A DNA stretch of 64,000 nt from Candidatus Bathyarchaeota archaeon (GTDB lineage Archaea; Thermoproteota; Bathyarchaeia; Bathyarchaeales; Bathycorpusculaceae), in the NCBI GenBank assembly GCA_026014745.1, contig JAOZHS010000003.1:166137-230136 (forward strand), given 5' to 3'. Below are positions 33,241 through 41,144 of this stretch, one piece after another. A model generated the notes under the pieces. It did not search any database. It was not told the origin of the DNA and worked only from the letters and a program-made list of their open reading frames with translations. Both the position numbers and the translations under genes were made by a program. Numbering within the stretch: position 1 is the stretch's first letter; the number at the start of each line of letters is the position of its first letter.

Positions 33241-34023
33241 TCAAACTCGCTTTATTGGCGTGCGTATAGGGGTTTTTACTACTTTTTCTATAATTGCAGG
33301 CTTTATTGTAGAAACGACAACAACGCCCGAGGCCTTAGCATTTGGGTTGCCAAGCAATCGCAGATGGTCACGGTCATGAAGCAGTAATCCAGCCGCTGAT
33401 GCATCAATGGGTGATAGTTCATTGAATTTTTCGGTGTATTTTGATATACCTGCATCGTAGGCTTGTTGGTAGGTTTTGCCTTCAAGCAACGCGTAGTTTG
33501 CGGCGTTTGAAGCTTCAATGAATTTGTCTAAGTACCATAAATGAACCCAGTGTAATTCGTCATAGCCCAAATATGCTTTGGTTTCAGCGGAAGTGATAGC
33601 TAATGGGCCTAACCCTATTGCGCTTTCACAAGATACTGTGCTTACGGCTCGTTTGGTTAGTAAATCTACGTTTGTAGAGTCGATTGCCGCGGTTATGACG
33701 TTGCTGTTTTGTCCATAAAGGGTGTAGGAGCTTCCGTGGTCGTAGTGGATTATGAAGTCGGGTTTTACGCTGTTTATGGTTGACTCTATGTTGGCGCGGT
33801 TTGCGTTGTTGCCGCCAAGGTCGGTCACTGTCCAGCCCTCGGCTATAGCTTTGGTTTTTACTTGCTCCGCCGCGGGATATGAGAACAATGCGGTATAGTT
33901 GTCGCCGGGTACGTTTGGTCGGATGATCACAAGTTTTTTAGAAGTCGCAAAGTGCCATTTTTTTAGCAGGTTAGTGTAGGACAGATTTTCTATAAGCTTT
34001 TTTGAATCGACGGTTACGTTCAT
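33241..34023 (-). CDS. Caspase/gingipain-fold cysteine peptidase
   Basis: 260 residues. PDFIIHYDHGSSYTLYGQ places the catalytic His at 96 (H-G), and AVSTVSCESAIGLGPLAI puts the Cys at 132, followed by TKAYLGYDE: the dyad layout of clan CD (C25/CHAT/clostripain-like) peptidases. The N-terminal part (KLVIIRPNVPGD) is the first Rossmann-like strand. There is no signal peptide, so it acts inside the cell. The ATG overlaps the stop of the 86-residue gene (ATGA), giving translational coupling. Next to radical-SAM genes and a small peptide, I infer a leader or maturation peptidase. Confidence 0.72.
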   Translation of the reverse strand: MNVTVDSKKLIENLSYTNLLKKWHFATSKKLVIIRPNVPGDNYTALFSYPAAEQVKTKAIAEGWTVTDLGGNNANRANIESTINSVKPDFIIHYDHGSSYTLYGQNSNVITAAIDSTNVDLLTKRAVSTVSCESAIGLGPLAITSAETKAYLGYDELHWVHLWYLDKFIEASNAANYALLEGKTYQQAYDAGISKYTEKFNELSPIDASAAGLLLHDRDHLRLLGNPNAKASGVVVVSTIKPAIIEKVVKTPIRTPIKRV

Positions 34024-34280
34024 TCTTCTTTTCCTCCTTTGGCTAATTCAAGTCTGGTTCGGGCCAAAATCTTGGAGAATTCTTGACCATATTCGGTGTC
34101 GTTTTCTACTTCTTTTTCTATCTCTTGGGGGGTGAATGTTTTTGTGCCTACAACAATCGCGGGTTGGTTTAGTTTGGTTGTGGGAATTTTGCTCTTCCAC
34201 TCTTTAATGTCATTGAGGGCGATTTGTTTGGTTACTTGTTTTTCTAATTTTCTTTGCTCATCGTAATCTTTTCCACTCAA
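34020..34280 (-). CDS. 86-residue helical protein coupled to the peptidase
   Basis: It starts at TTG 34280 after GAGG. It is mainly charged helix (KDYDEQRKLEKQVTKQIALN, FTPQEIEKEVENDTEYGQEF) with a short strand QPAIVVGTKTF. There is no Cys and no membrane segment. Its last codons overlap the ATG of the peptidase gene. It could be a partner, inhibitor or substrate of that peptidase. I know no family for it. Confidence 0.65.
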   Translation of the reverse strand: MSGKDYDEQRKLEKQVTKQIALNDIKEWKSKIPTTKLNQPAIVVGTKTFTPQEIEKEVENDTEYGQEFSKILARTRLELAKGGKEE

Positions 34281-34312
34281 TCAAAAAACCTCGTTACTAT
34301 CTAAGAACACTC

Positions 34313-34322
34313 TATATATAAT
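34313..34322 (-). promoter_or_regulatory. TATA box for the peptidase operon
   Basis: On the minus strand attatataga lies 33-42 nt before the TTG at 34280. Confidence 0.55.
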
Positions 34323-34498
34323 ACTAACTACGGACAGACGACACAGCACTAACAAGACAGGGGAACAGTCAAAGAAGCATCTGATTTTTAGGTTAGCCGC
34401 TTTAGTTCGACTATGAGTAGAAGTTAATTCCGTCCGGCTATGCACATTTGCCCCTGTATGAGGCCTGTTGTTCTTTTTAGTGAATCTACAGCAAACAG

Positions 34499-34645
34499 TT
34501 ACATGTCTCTGCCTATGACTTGTATGTTATCGGTGCATGCGTCGATAATGTGGCCGCATTCAGGGCAAACACGACAATCAATTCCTTCCTCAATTATGAA
34601 TACGGGCTCAACTAATTTCCCGCAACAGCTACATTCGATTAACAT
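34499..34645 (-). CDS. 48-residue zinc-ribbon microprotein
   Basis: ATG 34645, preceded by GGGGT, opens a frame MLIECSCCGKLVEPVFIIEE followed by GIDCRVCPECGHIIDACTD to a TAA at 34499. C-x2-C and C-x2-C knuckles (ECSCCGK and VCPECGH) make a clear zinc ribbon. It is too short for most gene callers but the motif is unmistakable. Function is unknown; similar single-ribbon proteins bind nucleic acids. Confidence 0.75.
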   Translation of the reverse strand: MLIECSCCGKLVEPVFIIEEGIDCRVCPECGHIIDACTDNIQVIGRDM

Positions 34646-34751
34646 TTTTACCCCATACACAGTAGGTTAGGAAGCGGATTTAAGGTTAACCTCTACCTTG
34701 TTGTTGGAAACAGTTTAAAGCAAGCCCAGTAAGCGTTACTTGGTGGAATAA

Positions 34752-35024
34752 ATGCCGAAATATGGGAAACCCGTCTGGCAATACGTTTTAGAAGCTGCAC
34801 AAAACCTAAAGGCGCAGACGTTCTCGCCTACTGACATCATCAGAAAGGTTCATGAAACTAACCCAGATATCCCCGACGTTACAATACGTTCCTACGTTAT
34901 CGCTATGGCGCCTAACCATTATTTTAGTGGACATTGGCCGTCTACCCGTAGGCTGCATGGTTATTTTGAATATCTAGGAGAAGGACGCTTCAGAATCAAA
35001 GAAAAAGAAGATACAAAAGGATAA
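34752..35024 (+). CDS. Small winged-helix-like protein (DUF7669-like)
   Basis: 90 residues starting ATG 34752 after GGTGG. PVWQYVLEAAQNLKAQTFSP and TDIIRKVHETNPDIPDVTIR make the helices of a winged-helix, SYVIAMAPNHYFSGHWPSTR leads to the wing, and GYFEYLGEGRFRIK finishes the fold. I recall this conserved pattern in small bacterial and archaeal proteins annotated DUF7669, sometimes fused to nucleases. Probably DNA-binding. Confidence 0.65.
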   Translation: MPKYGKPVWQYVLEAAQNLKAQTFSPTDIIRKVHETNPDIPDVTIRSYVIAMAPNHYFSGHWPSTRRLHGYFEYLGEGRFRIKEKEDTKG

Positions 35025-35053
35025 GGAGTTCACAGGCACCGTATGGATTGACT

Positions 35054-36166
35054 TCAACATGCCTTTGGATTTAGCGCGTTTTTATCTTCACATAGGAGAT
35101 AGTTGAATCGGCCCTGTTCATCCTTTTTGGGGATTGTTATTACAAATTTTGCCCCTTGATTAGGTAGACCTGTTTCTTGGATTTTCCAGCCGTAAACATC
35201 AATCATCTTGCTGATCAAAAACAATCCAAAGCCCGTACTTCCTCCAGTGCTAAACCCCTTCTGGAAAATATGCACCTTGTTCTCTATGGGCACGCCTACC
35301 CCGTTATCTTCATAAATTAACTCTAAATTACCCTGATTTACCTTATAGGTGACTCTTATTGTTGTGGCTTTTTCTCCGTATTTGCGAGTATTATCCACTA
35401 AATTATAGAACAACTGCATCAAAAATGAATCTCCCAGCAGCCTTAATCCCCTACAATCGCTTATGATGGTCGGTATGGACACTGAGAATAGTCTCTGGGC
35501 GTCTTTAATTTTAGTTTCAACGTCGATGTAAGTTAATTTCTCGACACCCAGCTGTTCATAGGTTTTTGCAAAGTCAAAAATGTCAACTGAGTCACAGATC
35601 GCCTGCTCAATTATTTGAATCCCAGCAACAACATCAGGCAAATCCGCATGCTTCTTTTTCAACAAATAAGCGATATTGGTTATCCCGGATAGTTTATTTC
35701 TGACATCATGCCGTGATAACTCGCCCACTACCCGCAATTTTTCATTCATCAATTCAATTCTACGGGTAGATTCTTTGAGCCTTTGTTCGCTTTTTTTGCG
35801 TGCAGTAACATCTACAAAGAAAGCCACAGTAGAAACAAATTCACCATCCTTAAAATTCGCACATGCGTTTCCACTTACATTAATTTCTCGCCCATCTTTA
35901 GCGACAAAAACAGTTTCACAATCACGAACACATGCACCATCTGTGACTTTTCTAAAAACATTCAAACAAAACTCCAAATGATCCTTTCTTATGATTTTCT
36001 CAATACTTAACGAGGATATTTCCGCATCAGTGTAACCAAGCACTTGTTTCCATTCTTTGTTAACAAAAACAAACTTTCCATCTTTGTCAACTGATTGAAC
36101 AAGCACATTTGCGGCATCAAGAAATGCATGAGCATCTAATCCAGTTGGAGTAAACATTTTGGGCAC
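35054..36166 (-). CDS. PAS-domain histidine kinase
   Basis: 370 residues, soluble. One PAS/PAC module (about 15-130: VQSVDKDGKFVFVNKEWKQV to VAFFVDVTARKKSEQRL), a dimerisation region with the phospho-acceptor His in GELSRHDVRNKLSGI (near 154), and an HATPase domain with LFYNLVDNTRKYG, YEDNGVGVPIEN and GSTGFGLFLISKM. The H-box SRHDVRN-type is common in archaeal kinases. It lacks a receiver domain and no regulator is adjacent. It converges on the DUF7669-like gene with 29 nt between stops. Confidence 0.93.
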   Translation of the reverse strand: MPKMFTPTGLDAHAFLDAANVLVQSVDKDGKFVFVNKEWKQVLGYTDAEISSLSIEKIIRKDHLEFCLNVFRKVTDGACVRDCETVFVAKDGREINVSGNACANFKDGEFVSTVAFFVDVTARKKSEQRLKESTRRIELMNEKLRVVGELSRHDVRNKLSGITNIAYLLKKKHADLPDVVAGIQIIEQAICDSVDIFDFAKTYEQLGVEKLTYIDVETKIKDAQRLFSVSIPTIISDCRGLRLLGDSFLMQLFYNLVDNTRKYGEKATTIRVTYKVNQGNLELIYEDNGVGVPIENKVHIFQKGFSTGGSTGFGLFLISKMIDVYGWKIQETGLPNQGAKFVITIPKKDEQGRFNYLLCEDKNALNPKAC

Positions 36167-36450
36167 TTCAAATTTGTATTATCCTCTGAAAATGTTGGTT
36201 TGCACTTAAACCCTTTATGCATCACAGATAAGTATCGTCAGTAGTCAATGCGTTGTTATGAATCCGATAAGTGCCAGCTTCTTTGATGAGGGTCGCTAGG
36301 CTATAATTTTGAGCCTCGCCCAAGCAATCCGTGCATCACGAAAAAAAGAAGCTACTTTTAAATAAACAGAAATTAATTTGTTGACAACCGTTTGATTATG
36401 GCGCAATTTGGGCTATATTTTGACTTTTTTAGGGGCACATTTTGAAAAAT

Positions 36451-36459
36451 TGTTTAATA
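36451..36459 (+). promoter_or_regulatory. TATA-like box inside the upstream open frame
   Basis: gtttaataa lies about 25-30 nt before 36480, so the mRNA would begin just before AGGAGGT (36484-36490) and could not include the TTG at 36408. This supports a start at 36498. Confidence 0.45.
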
Positions 36460-36497
36460 AGCGTTTTAGGCTTGAATTTGTTAAGGAGGTACCTAAT

Positions 36498-37010
36498 ATA
36501 AACCGGAAAACTATAGCAATTAGCCTCATATTGTTAGCGACACTTTCGGCTGTATCTAGCTTAGTGACAATGAATGCATTAGCAGATACAAACTCAACCA
36601 GTACAGACACGGACACATCGACTGTAACATCAACGCAGAACACAGACATGCAGATGATGGAGCAAGGGGGCAATGGATTCATGGGCGGTCACGGCGGAAG
36701 AGGTCACGATGGAAGCATGAGCAACGTTGAAGTCAGCGAAGAATACAATGCAACAGTAACTGCTATACTTGAAAATGACGCAGACGTAGCAAACTTGATC
36801 TCAGAAGGATACACTGTAACATCAATCCACCCGATTATTAAGACAGTAGTTGAAGGCGACGGAACAGTAGCAACCACGGCAACAACTGCAAAAGTAACTA
36901 TGACCAGCGGAACCACAGGTTACGCCACAATTAACGTTGACATCACAAACGCTCAAGTCACCTACATAACAATAGTAACCAAAACTGTAATCGACAAAAC
37001 AAGCAGCTAA
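36498..37010 (+). CDS. Secreted Thr-rich protein, probable AUA start
   Basis: 170 residues if started at ATA 36498: AGGAGGT at 36484-36490 is 7 nt upstream, and the product then begins with a clean signal peptide (NRKTIAISLILLATLSAV up to NALA). Otherwise the only in-frame start is TTG 36408, without a ribosome-binding site and upstream of the likely TATA box. The mature part has a Thr/Ser/Asp stretch, a Gly/His segment (GGHGGRGHDGSM, possible metal site) and a PepSY-sized domain (EYNATVTAILEND, LISEGYTVTSIHPIIKT). The role is unknown; it is extracellular. Confidence 0.75.
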   Translation: MNRKTIAISLILLATLSAVSSLVTMNALADTNSTSTDTDTSTVTSTQNTDMQMMEQGGNGFMGGHGGRGHDGSMSNVEVSEEYNATVTAILENDADVANLISEGYTVTSIHPIIKTVVEGDGTVATTATTAKVTMTSGTTGYATINVDITNAQVTYITIVTKTVIDKTSS

Positions 37011-37117
37011 AACAACGACAACTAAGCCCAACTATATGCTACCGAAGCGAGCCAATAACATCTGCCTGACTGATATTGAAGGCGGTAAATAGAAGTTACA
37101 TAAAAGAAACAGCCACT

Positions 37118-37140
37118 CTATTTTCTTTTTTTATTTTTTT
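37118..37140 (+). terminator. T-rich terminator
   Basis: tattttctttttttatttttttg follows the secreted-protein gene on the + strand and is the strongest T run in this part. It lies between that gene and the convergent RNase P RNA. Confidence 0.5.
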
Positions 37141-37179
37141 GCAAACCCAATGAGTTACCTGAAGGCAATTAGTAAAATA

Positions 37180-37487
37180 GGCTGGTGTGTTGGCCGTAAC
37201 CTGCCTTCTGTTGTTGTGGCATTCGGCTAATCGGGCTACCTGCACCTTCCGGCAGAGACTTCATCGGCGCTGTTTGCCCTTTCCACTTGCAGGACGGCCG
37301 TTTCACCGTTTCGCGCCCAGCAGACTCGACATCACAAATGTGTCATTGCCGTTTCCGGGTGGACGTTTCGTTTCTGCTCCGTTGCCAAGCCTCTCGGCTT
37401 GTCCCCTGCGGGACTGCAATTCTGCATGTGGGCAGAGTTTCCTCAGACCCTCAAATTTTGGGTCCGGAAGCCACACACCAACACGCC
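37180..37487 (-). ncRNA. rnpB: RNase P RNA (archaeal type A)
   Basis: The catalytic RNA of RNase P, which matures tRNA 5' ends. On the minus strand the 5' part holds GAGGAAACUC (conserved region I) and the 3' part AGAAGGCAGGUUACGGCC (conserved region V). The ends pair: TTGGTGTGTGGC near 37470-37483 with GCCAACACACCA near 37183-37195, forming helix P1. Conserved internal blocks include GAAACGAAACGUCC and GGUGCAGGUAGCCC. The ~308-nt size suits archaea. It is GC-rich in an AT-rich setting. The exact ends are inferred from P1. Confidence 0.88.
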
Positions 37488-37569
37488 AACCCAAAAGGAA
37501 AAGCAGCAGACCTACCAATAAAGATACTCACAAAATTGGTGGCTTTTTGAAGAGTAATACTGTGGATTG

Positions 37570-38103
37570 TTACTCGCGCCAATATTCAGGCTTTCTTAAG
37601 GCTTCACAGGGTATTACTTTGCCTGAAACTGAGCCGATGATGTTTGGGCGGAGAGCTTGAACCATCCATGCATCAGCGTCTTTTTCAGGGATGGGATAAA
37701 AAGCTTCAAACCCATGTTTACCTGCAGGTATAAAGCCAGACCGCGGATAATACGTTGGGTGCCCAAGAACGAACACTAAGTCTACGCCTGATTTTTGAAG
37801 AATGTCAAGCCCTTTTTTAATAAGGGCAGCACCAATGCCCTGTCTTTGAAACCTTGGCACAACCGCAAGGGGGGCTAAGAGCGATATTTTTATGGAAGAG
37901 TTGCCCGTGAGGTGTACAGTAGTGAATAGTATGTGCCCTGCAGGTTGACCTTCGACGTAGGCTAAAAGTGAAATTAAGGGGTTGGCTGTGGGATCCGATA
38001 GCATGTTTTTAGTGAGTTCTGCCTCTTTTTCTGAGCCGAAAGCTTCACGCTCAACAAACAATATGTCATTGAGGTCGGCTTCTGTTGTTTGCCGTATTTG
38101 CAT
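37570..38103 (-). CDS. GNAT-family N-acetyltransferase
   Basis: 177 residues from ATG 38103 (ATG 38118 is an alternative, with TATA-like sequence nearby). A single GNAT domain: IRQTTEADLNDILFVEREAF, the strand ISLLAPLAVVPRFQRQGIGA with the acetyl-CoA loop QRQGIGAALIKKGL, and VDLVFVLGHPTYYPRSGFIP, typical of YhbS-like enzymes. The acceptor substrate is unknown. It reads toward the rnpB locus. Confidence 0.88.
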   Translation of the reverse strand: MQIRQTTEADLNDILFVEREAFGSEKEAELTKNMLSDPTANPLISLLAYVEGQPAGHILFTTVHLTGNSSIKISLLAPLAVVPRFQRQGIGAALIKKGLDILQKSGVDLVFVLGHPTYYPRSGFIPAGKHGFEAFYPIPEKDADAWMVQALRPNIIGSVSGKVIPCEALRKPEYWRE

Positions 38104-38389
38104 ATCGATACACAGCATAGGAGTATGAGTTGCCCTAATAAAAATGAGGGACAACTGAAAGAAGCAGTAGGCTTCTGTATACAAAAGCATCCCCAAAACA
38201 CAGTTCAAGGCGCCAAAACTGCAGGATTACAATTATTGCTTTACATATTTAAAAAACGGGGGCGTCTATGAGGTCACTCGTCTATGATATCAGGCACCTT
38301 TTAGTCCCTTTATGTGTTCCAGCTTTGGAACATCACGTTCCTCCAATAGAACTAAAAACCGCCTGAGTACCATGTTATATGGTGCTGGA

Positions 38390-39145
38390 ATGCAAACCAA
38401 ACCGCTCACTTTAGGCTTCATTATCGTGGCGCTCTTAATTTTGCCCTGTGCTGAAACTGCATCCGCCGAATCAAGCGTAACCGTCAGCCCTTTGTGTGCA
38501 ATCGTTTCTGTGGATCAGCCCGTAGAATTTATGGCAAGAAATTATGGTGGAGTGCCCCCTTTAACTTATCAATGGTACTATACCTATCTGGATCCAAACG
38601 TAAGCCCCGAGCAATGGAAAAAAGTAGCGGTTCCGGGCGCCAATAATGCAACGTTTCGATTTGTGGCATCTAAAGCGGGCAGATACGGCATATCCATCAG
38701 TTGGACGGAGGCGGGCGGTTATGAGGGATACGAATCTTTCCAGCCGATGGGTGTCGTAGTTACTGTTAAACCCCTCCCCGAGACTTCCCATCTAAACATT
38801 ACCTTCCTTACTGAAGAAAACAAGACCTACACCCAAAATAGCGTCCCCCTAAACTTCACCCTCTTCCAACCAACGCAGTGGGTCGCCTACAGCCTCGATA
38901 AACAAAATAACATAACAATAAAGGGAAACACAACCCTAACCGACTTAACCAATGGTGCGCACGTCCTCACCCTCTACGCAAGCGACGCCTACGGCAACCC
39001 TGTGACGCCCCAAACAATAGCATTCAATATCGAACCCGAACCGCTCATTCCAGATACAATTTGGGATGCAATGGTGATTTTAGGAGTCATAGCCGCAGTT
39101 ATAGTCTGCATAGCGGTTTTTGAAAAAAAAGTCAGACACCGATAA
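38390..39145 (+). CDS. Surface protein with Ig-like domains and C-terminal anchor
   Basis: 251 residues from ATG 38390. There is a signal peptide (QTKPLTLGFIIVALLILPCA) ending near ASA. An Ig/PKD-like domain (VTVSPLCAIVSVDQPVEF, PPLTYQWYYTYLDPN, GRYGISISWTEAGG) follows, then a second beta-sandwich (SVPLNFTLFQPTQWVAYSLD, LTDLTNGAHVLTLYASDAYG) and a transmembrane helix (about 222-244). It has N-glycosylation-type NxT sites. It is an archaeal cell-surface protein of unknown ligand. Confidence 0.8.
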   Translation: MQTKPLTLGFIIVALLILPCAETASAESSVTVSPLCAIVSVDQPVEFMARNYGGVPPLTYQWYYTYLDPNVSPEQWKKVAVPGANNATFRFVASKAGRYGISISWTEAGGYEGYESFQPMGVVVTVKPLPETSHLNITFLTEENKTYTQNSVPLNFTLFQPTQWVAYSLDKQNNITIKGNTTLTDLTNGAHVLTLYASDAYGNPVTPQTIAFNIEPEPLIPDTIWDAMVILGVIAAVIVCIAVFEKKVRHR

Positions 39146-39148
39146 ACC

Positions 39149-39853
39149 TTATTTTTTCATCCTTCGCCGAACCGCGGCGTTTGCGTCAGAGAGTTTTTTG
39201 AGCGCTAACTCAAAGGTTTCATCCGGAGCCAGTTCTCGTTTAACAAACACGCCCGTTCGCCCCACAGTATCCCGCTTGAGCAGGGCGTGGACTCGGTCAA
39301 GCACAGTTTGAGAGGAGACGCCCAGTAGTTTTGCGGCAAAATCTTCCCGCCCGACCACGCTGCTCTCCAAGTGCCCCGTCGAGGTGGGTTCGATGAGCAT
39401 AAGCCTCTTATCCACTCCCGCCACTCGAACTTGAACCTGTAGCTGGGCAAGTGTGGCTTCGCCGCCGAACCGATAAAACTCCCGCTCTACCCGTCGCATC
39501 TCCATCAACGGGAACGTCACCGTTGTGGATTCGTCGATTTCAAGGTGCGCTTTCATAGCGTATGTTGGAGTAGCCTGCACCAGCACCCGCGAGTTAATGG
39601 CAATATTTGCTTTTTCTAGTGCTGCTTCAACTGTAAAGCTGCTTTGTACTTCAGGCACAAAAACATCCACGTCACTACCCACTTTAACATCGCCACGTGC
39701 GACGCTACCATGCACTACAGAAGGCAGATGCGCCGCCTCCAACGCCGCCATCACCGCGATGGCTTTTTGTCGAAGCTGCTCGAGCCGTCTCCAACGTGTC
39801 TCTGAGTAGTGGATTTCTTGGGTTTCTGCGTGGGGAGTGGGTTTTGTTGCCAT
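39149..39853 (-). CDS. Predicted archaeal nucleotidyltransferase
   Basis: 234 residues. The Pol-beta superfamily signature PSVVHGSVARGDVKVGSDVDV (residues about 44-64) carries the Gly-Ser and two metal-binding Asp, with the third acidic residue in EIDESTTVTF. The C-terminal half (about 140-230: VVGREDFAAKLLGVSSQTVL) is helical and DNA/RNA-binding-like. It is longer than minimal MNT antitoxin-type transferases and matches a stand-alone archaeal group. The substrate is unknown. Confidence 0.82.
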   Translation of the reverse strand: MATKPTPHAETQEIHYSETRWRRLEQLRQKAIAVMAALEAAHLPSVVHGSVARGDVKVGSDVDVFVPEVQSSFTVEAALEKANIAINSRVLVQATPTYAMKAHLEIDESTTVTFPLMEMRRVEREFYRFGGEATLAQLQVQVRVAGVDKRLMLIEPTSTGHLESSVVGREDFAAKLLGVSSQTVLDRVHALLKRDTVGRTGVFVKRELAPDETFELALKKLSDANAAVRRRMKK

Positions 39854-39930
39854 ATTTTATTCGCTAAATCAAACCTTTAGAGTGACATTGTTTATTTACC
39901 TTAACCTGTCAATCCGTATGCGTGAATGTG

Positions 39931-40869
39931 ATGGCTGCTCAAACGTGTAGTGTTTGCAAAACGCGTCTCGCCTTCTTCTATCGGCAGTATTCAGGCGAAC
40001 GCCTCTGCCAACGTTGCTTCTGCGCATCCATCGAAGCCAAAGTCCGAAGCACCATCACACACTATCACATGCTTAAATTCAACGATCACCTCGCCGTGGC
40101 GGTCTCAGGCGGCAAAGACAGCCTAAGCCTTCTCTATATACTCTCTAAACTCCGCAAATACCGCCCCCAAACACGCCTAACCGCCGTAACCGTAGACGAA
40201 GGCATAAGCGGCTACCGAGACGAAGCCCTCCAAATCGCCGCTGACCTGTGCAAAAAACTCGATGTCCCCCACCACATAGTCTCGTTTAAGGAACTCTACG
40301 GCTGTAGTCTTGACGAGATGATTGTTCGGGCACGCCAAAGGGGACAAACTGACCTCACTGCATGTGCCTACTGTGGCGTTTTGCGGCGTAAAGCCATCAA
40401 CACAGGTGCACGGCAAGTAGACGCCACAAAAGTCGCCACTGCCCATACACTCGACGATGAAGCTCAAACGTTTCTTATGAACATCATCCGCGGTGACATC
40501 GCGCGTTTAGCCAAAGAAACTCCTGTTTCCGCTGAAGTTCACCCTTTGTTTGTGCAGAAGATTAAGCCTTTCTGCGAAATACCCGAATCCGAGAGCGCAC
40601 TCTATGCTTATGTAAAAAAAATTCCACTCCAAGATGTCCCCTGCCCCTACGCTGGTGAAGCACTACGCAATGACCTGCGTGGTATGCTTAACTTGATGGA
40701 GCAGAAGCACGCGGGCACCAAATTTACGGTTTTTCGAGCGCTTGAGAAGTTACGTCCTGCCATTGAGGAGACTGCCAAGAAAGAAGATTTTAAAACTTGC
40801 GTGGAGTGTGGAGAGCCGTCTGCTGCCGATTTGTGCAAGACCTGCGAGTTGTTGCGGCATGTGCGTTAG
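39931..40869 (+). CDS. tRNA 2-thiolation ATPase (CTU1/NcsA/TtuA family)
   Basis: 312 residues from ATG 39931 (GTG 39922 possible). An N-terminal zinc site CSVCKTR...CQRCF, PP-loop AVAVSGGKDSLSLLYILSKL (about 56-75), the catalytic TACAYCGVLRRKAIN Cys-x2-Cys motif and KVATAHTLDDEAQTFLMNII, and a C-terminal CVECGEPS...LCKTC ribbon. Enzymes of this family activate U34 or U54 of tRNA with ATP and insert sulfur, using a 4Fe-4S cluster held by the central cysteines. Which position is modified cannot be read here. It converges with the DUF1922-like gene. Confidence 0.9.
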   Translation: MAAQTCSVCKTRLAFFYRQYSGERLCQRCFCASIEAKVRSTITHYHMLKFNDHLAVAVSGGKDSLSLLYILSKLRKYRPQTRLTAVTVDEGISGYRDEALQIAADLCKKLDVPHHIVSFKELYGCSLDEMIVRARQRGQTDLTACAYCGVLRRKAINTGARQVDATKVATAHTLDDEAQTFLMNIIRGDIARLAKETPVSAEVHPLFVQKIKPFCEIPESESALYAYVKKIPLQDVPCPYAGEALRNDLRGMLNLMEQKHAGTKFTVFRALEKLRPAIEETAKKEDFKTCVECGEPSAADLCKTCELLRHVR

Positions 40870-41072
40870 GGTTCGCGGGTGAAGCCTTTTTCTGCTTTTA
40901 GGCGCCTAATCATCTCTGAGGCTTCCGCTGCGTTTGCAGCCACTGCCACTCTTGGTGCTTTTTGAAGATTAACGCGAACTCCACAGTAGGGGCAGAGCTT
41001 GGTTTTTTGGGTCTGCGCCGCGAGCACGTAACCGCCGCAATGGGTGCATTTCAGGATGCTTATGGTCGCCAT
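40866..41072 (-). CDS. DUF1922-like zinc-ribbon protein
   Basis: 68 residues: ILKCTHCGGYVLAAQTQKTK then LCPYCGVRV gives a two-knuckle zinc ribbon, followed by AANAAEASEMIRRLKAEKGF, the helix typical of the archaeal DUF1922 family. Function is unknown. Its stop overlaps the thiolase gene by 4 nt, tail to tail. Confidence 0.78.
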   Translation of the reverse strand: MATISILKCTHCGGYVLAAQTQKTKLCPYCGVRVNLQKAPRVAVAANAAEASEMIRRLKAEKGFTREP

Positions 41073-41144
41073 ATCTGGTTATCTTCCGAAAGGCTTTTCC
41101 ACACACGCCCTCATAATTGTTGCTCAAGGGAAGAAGCGAGCGAT

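Noticed and set aside
37187-37660. Long frames across 37187-37660 on the + strand
   Set aside because: They run through the RNase P RNA, whose conserved RNA motifs explain the sequence.
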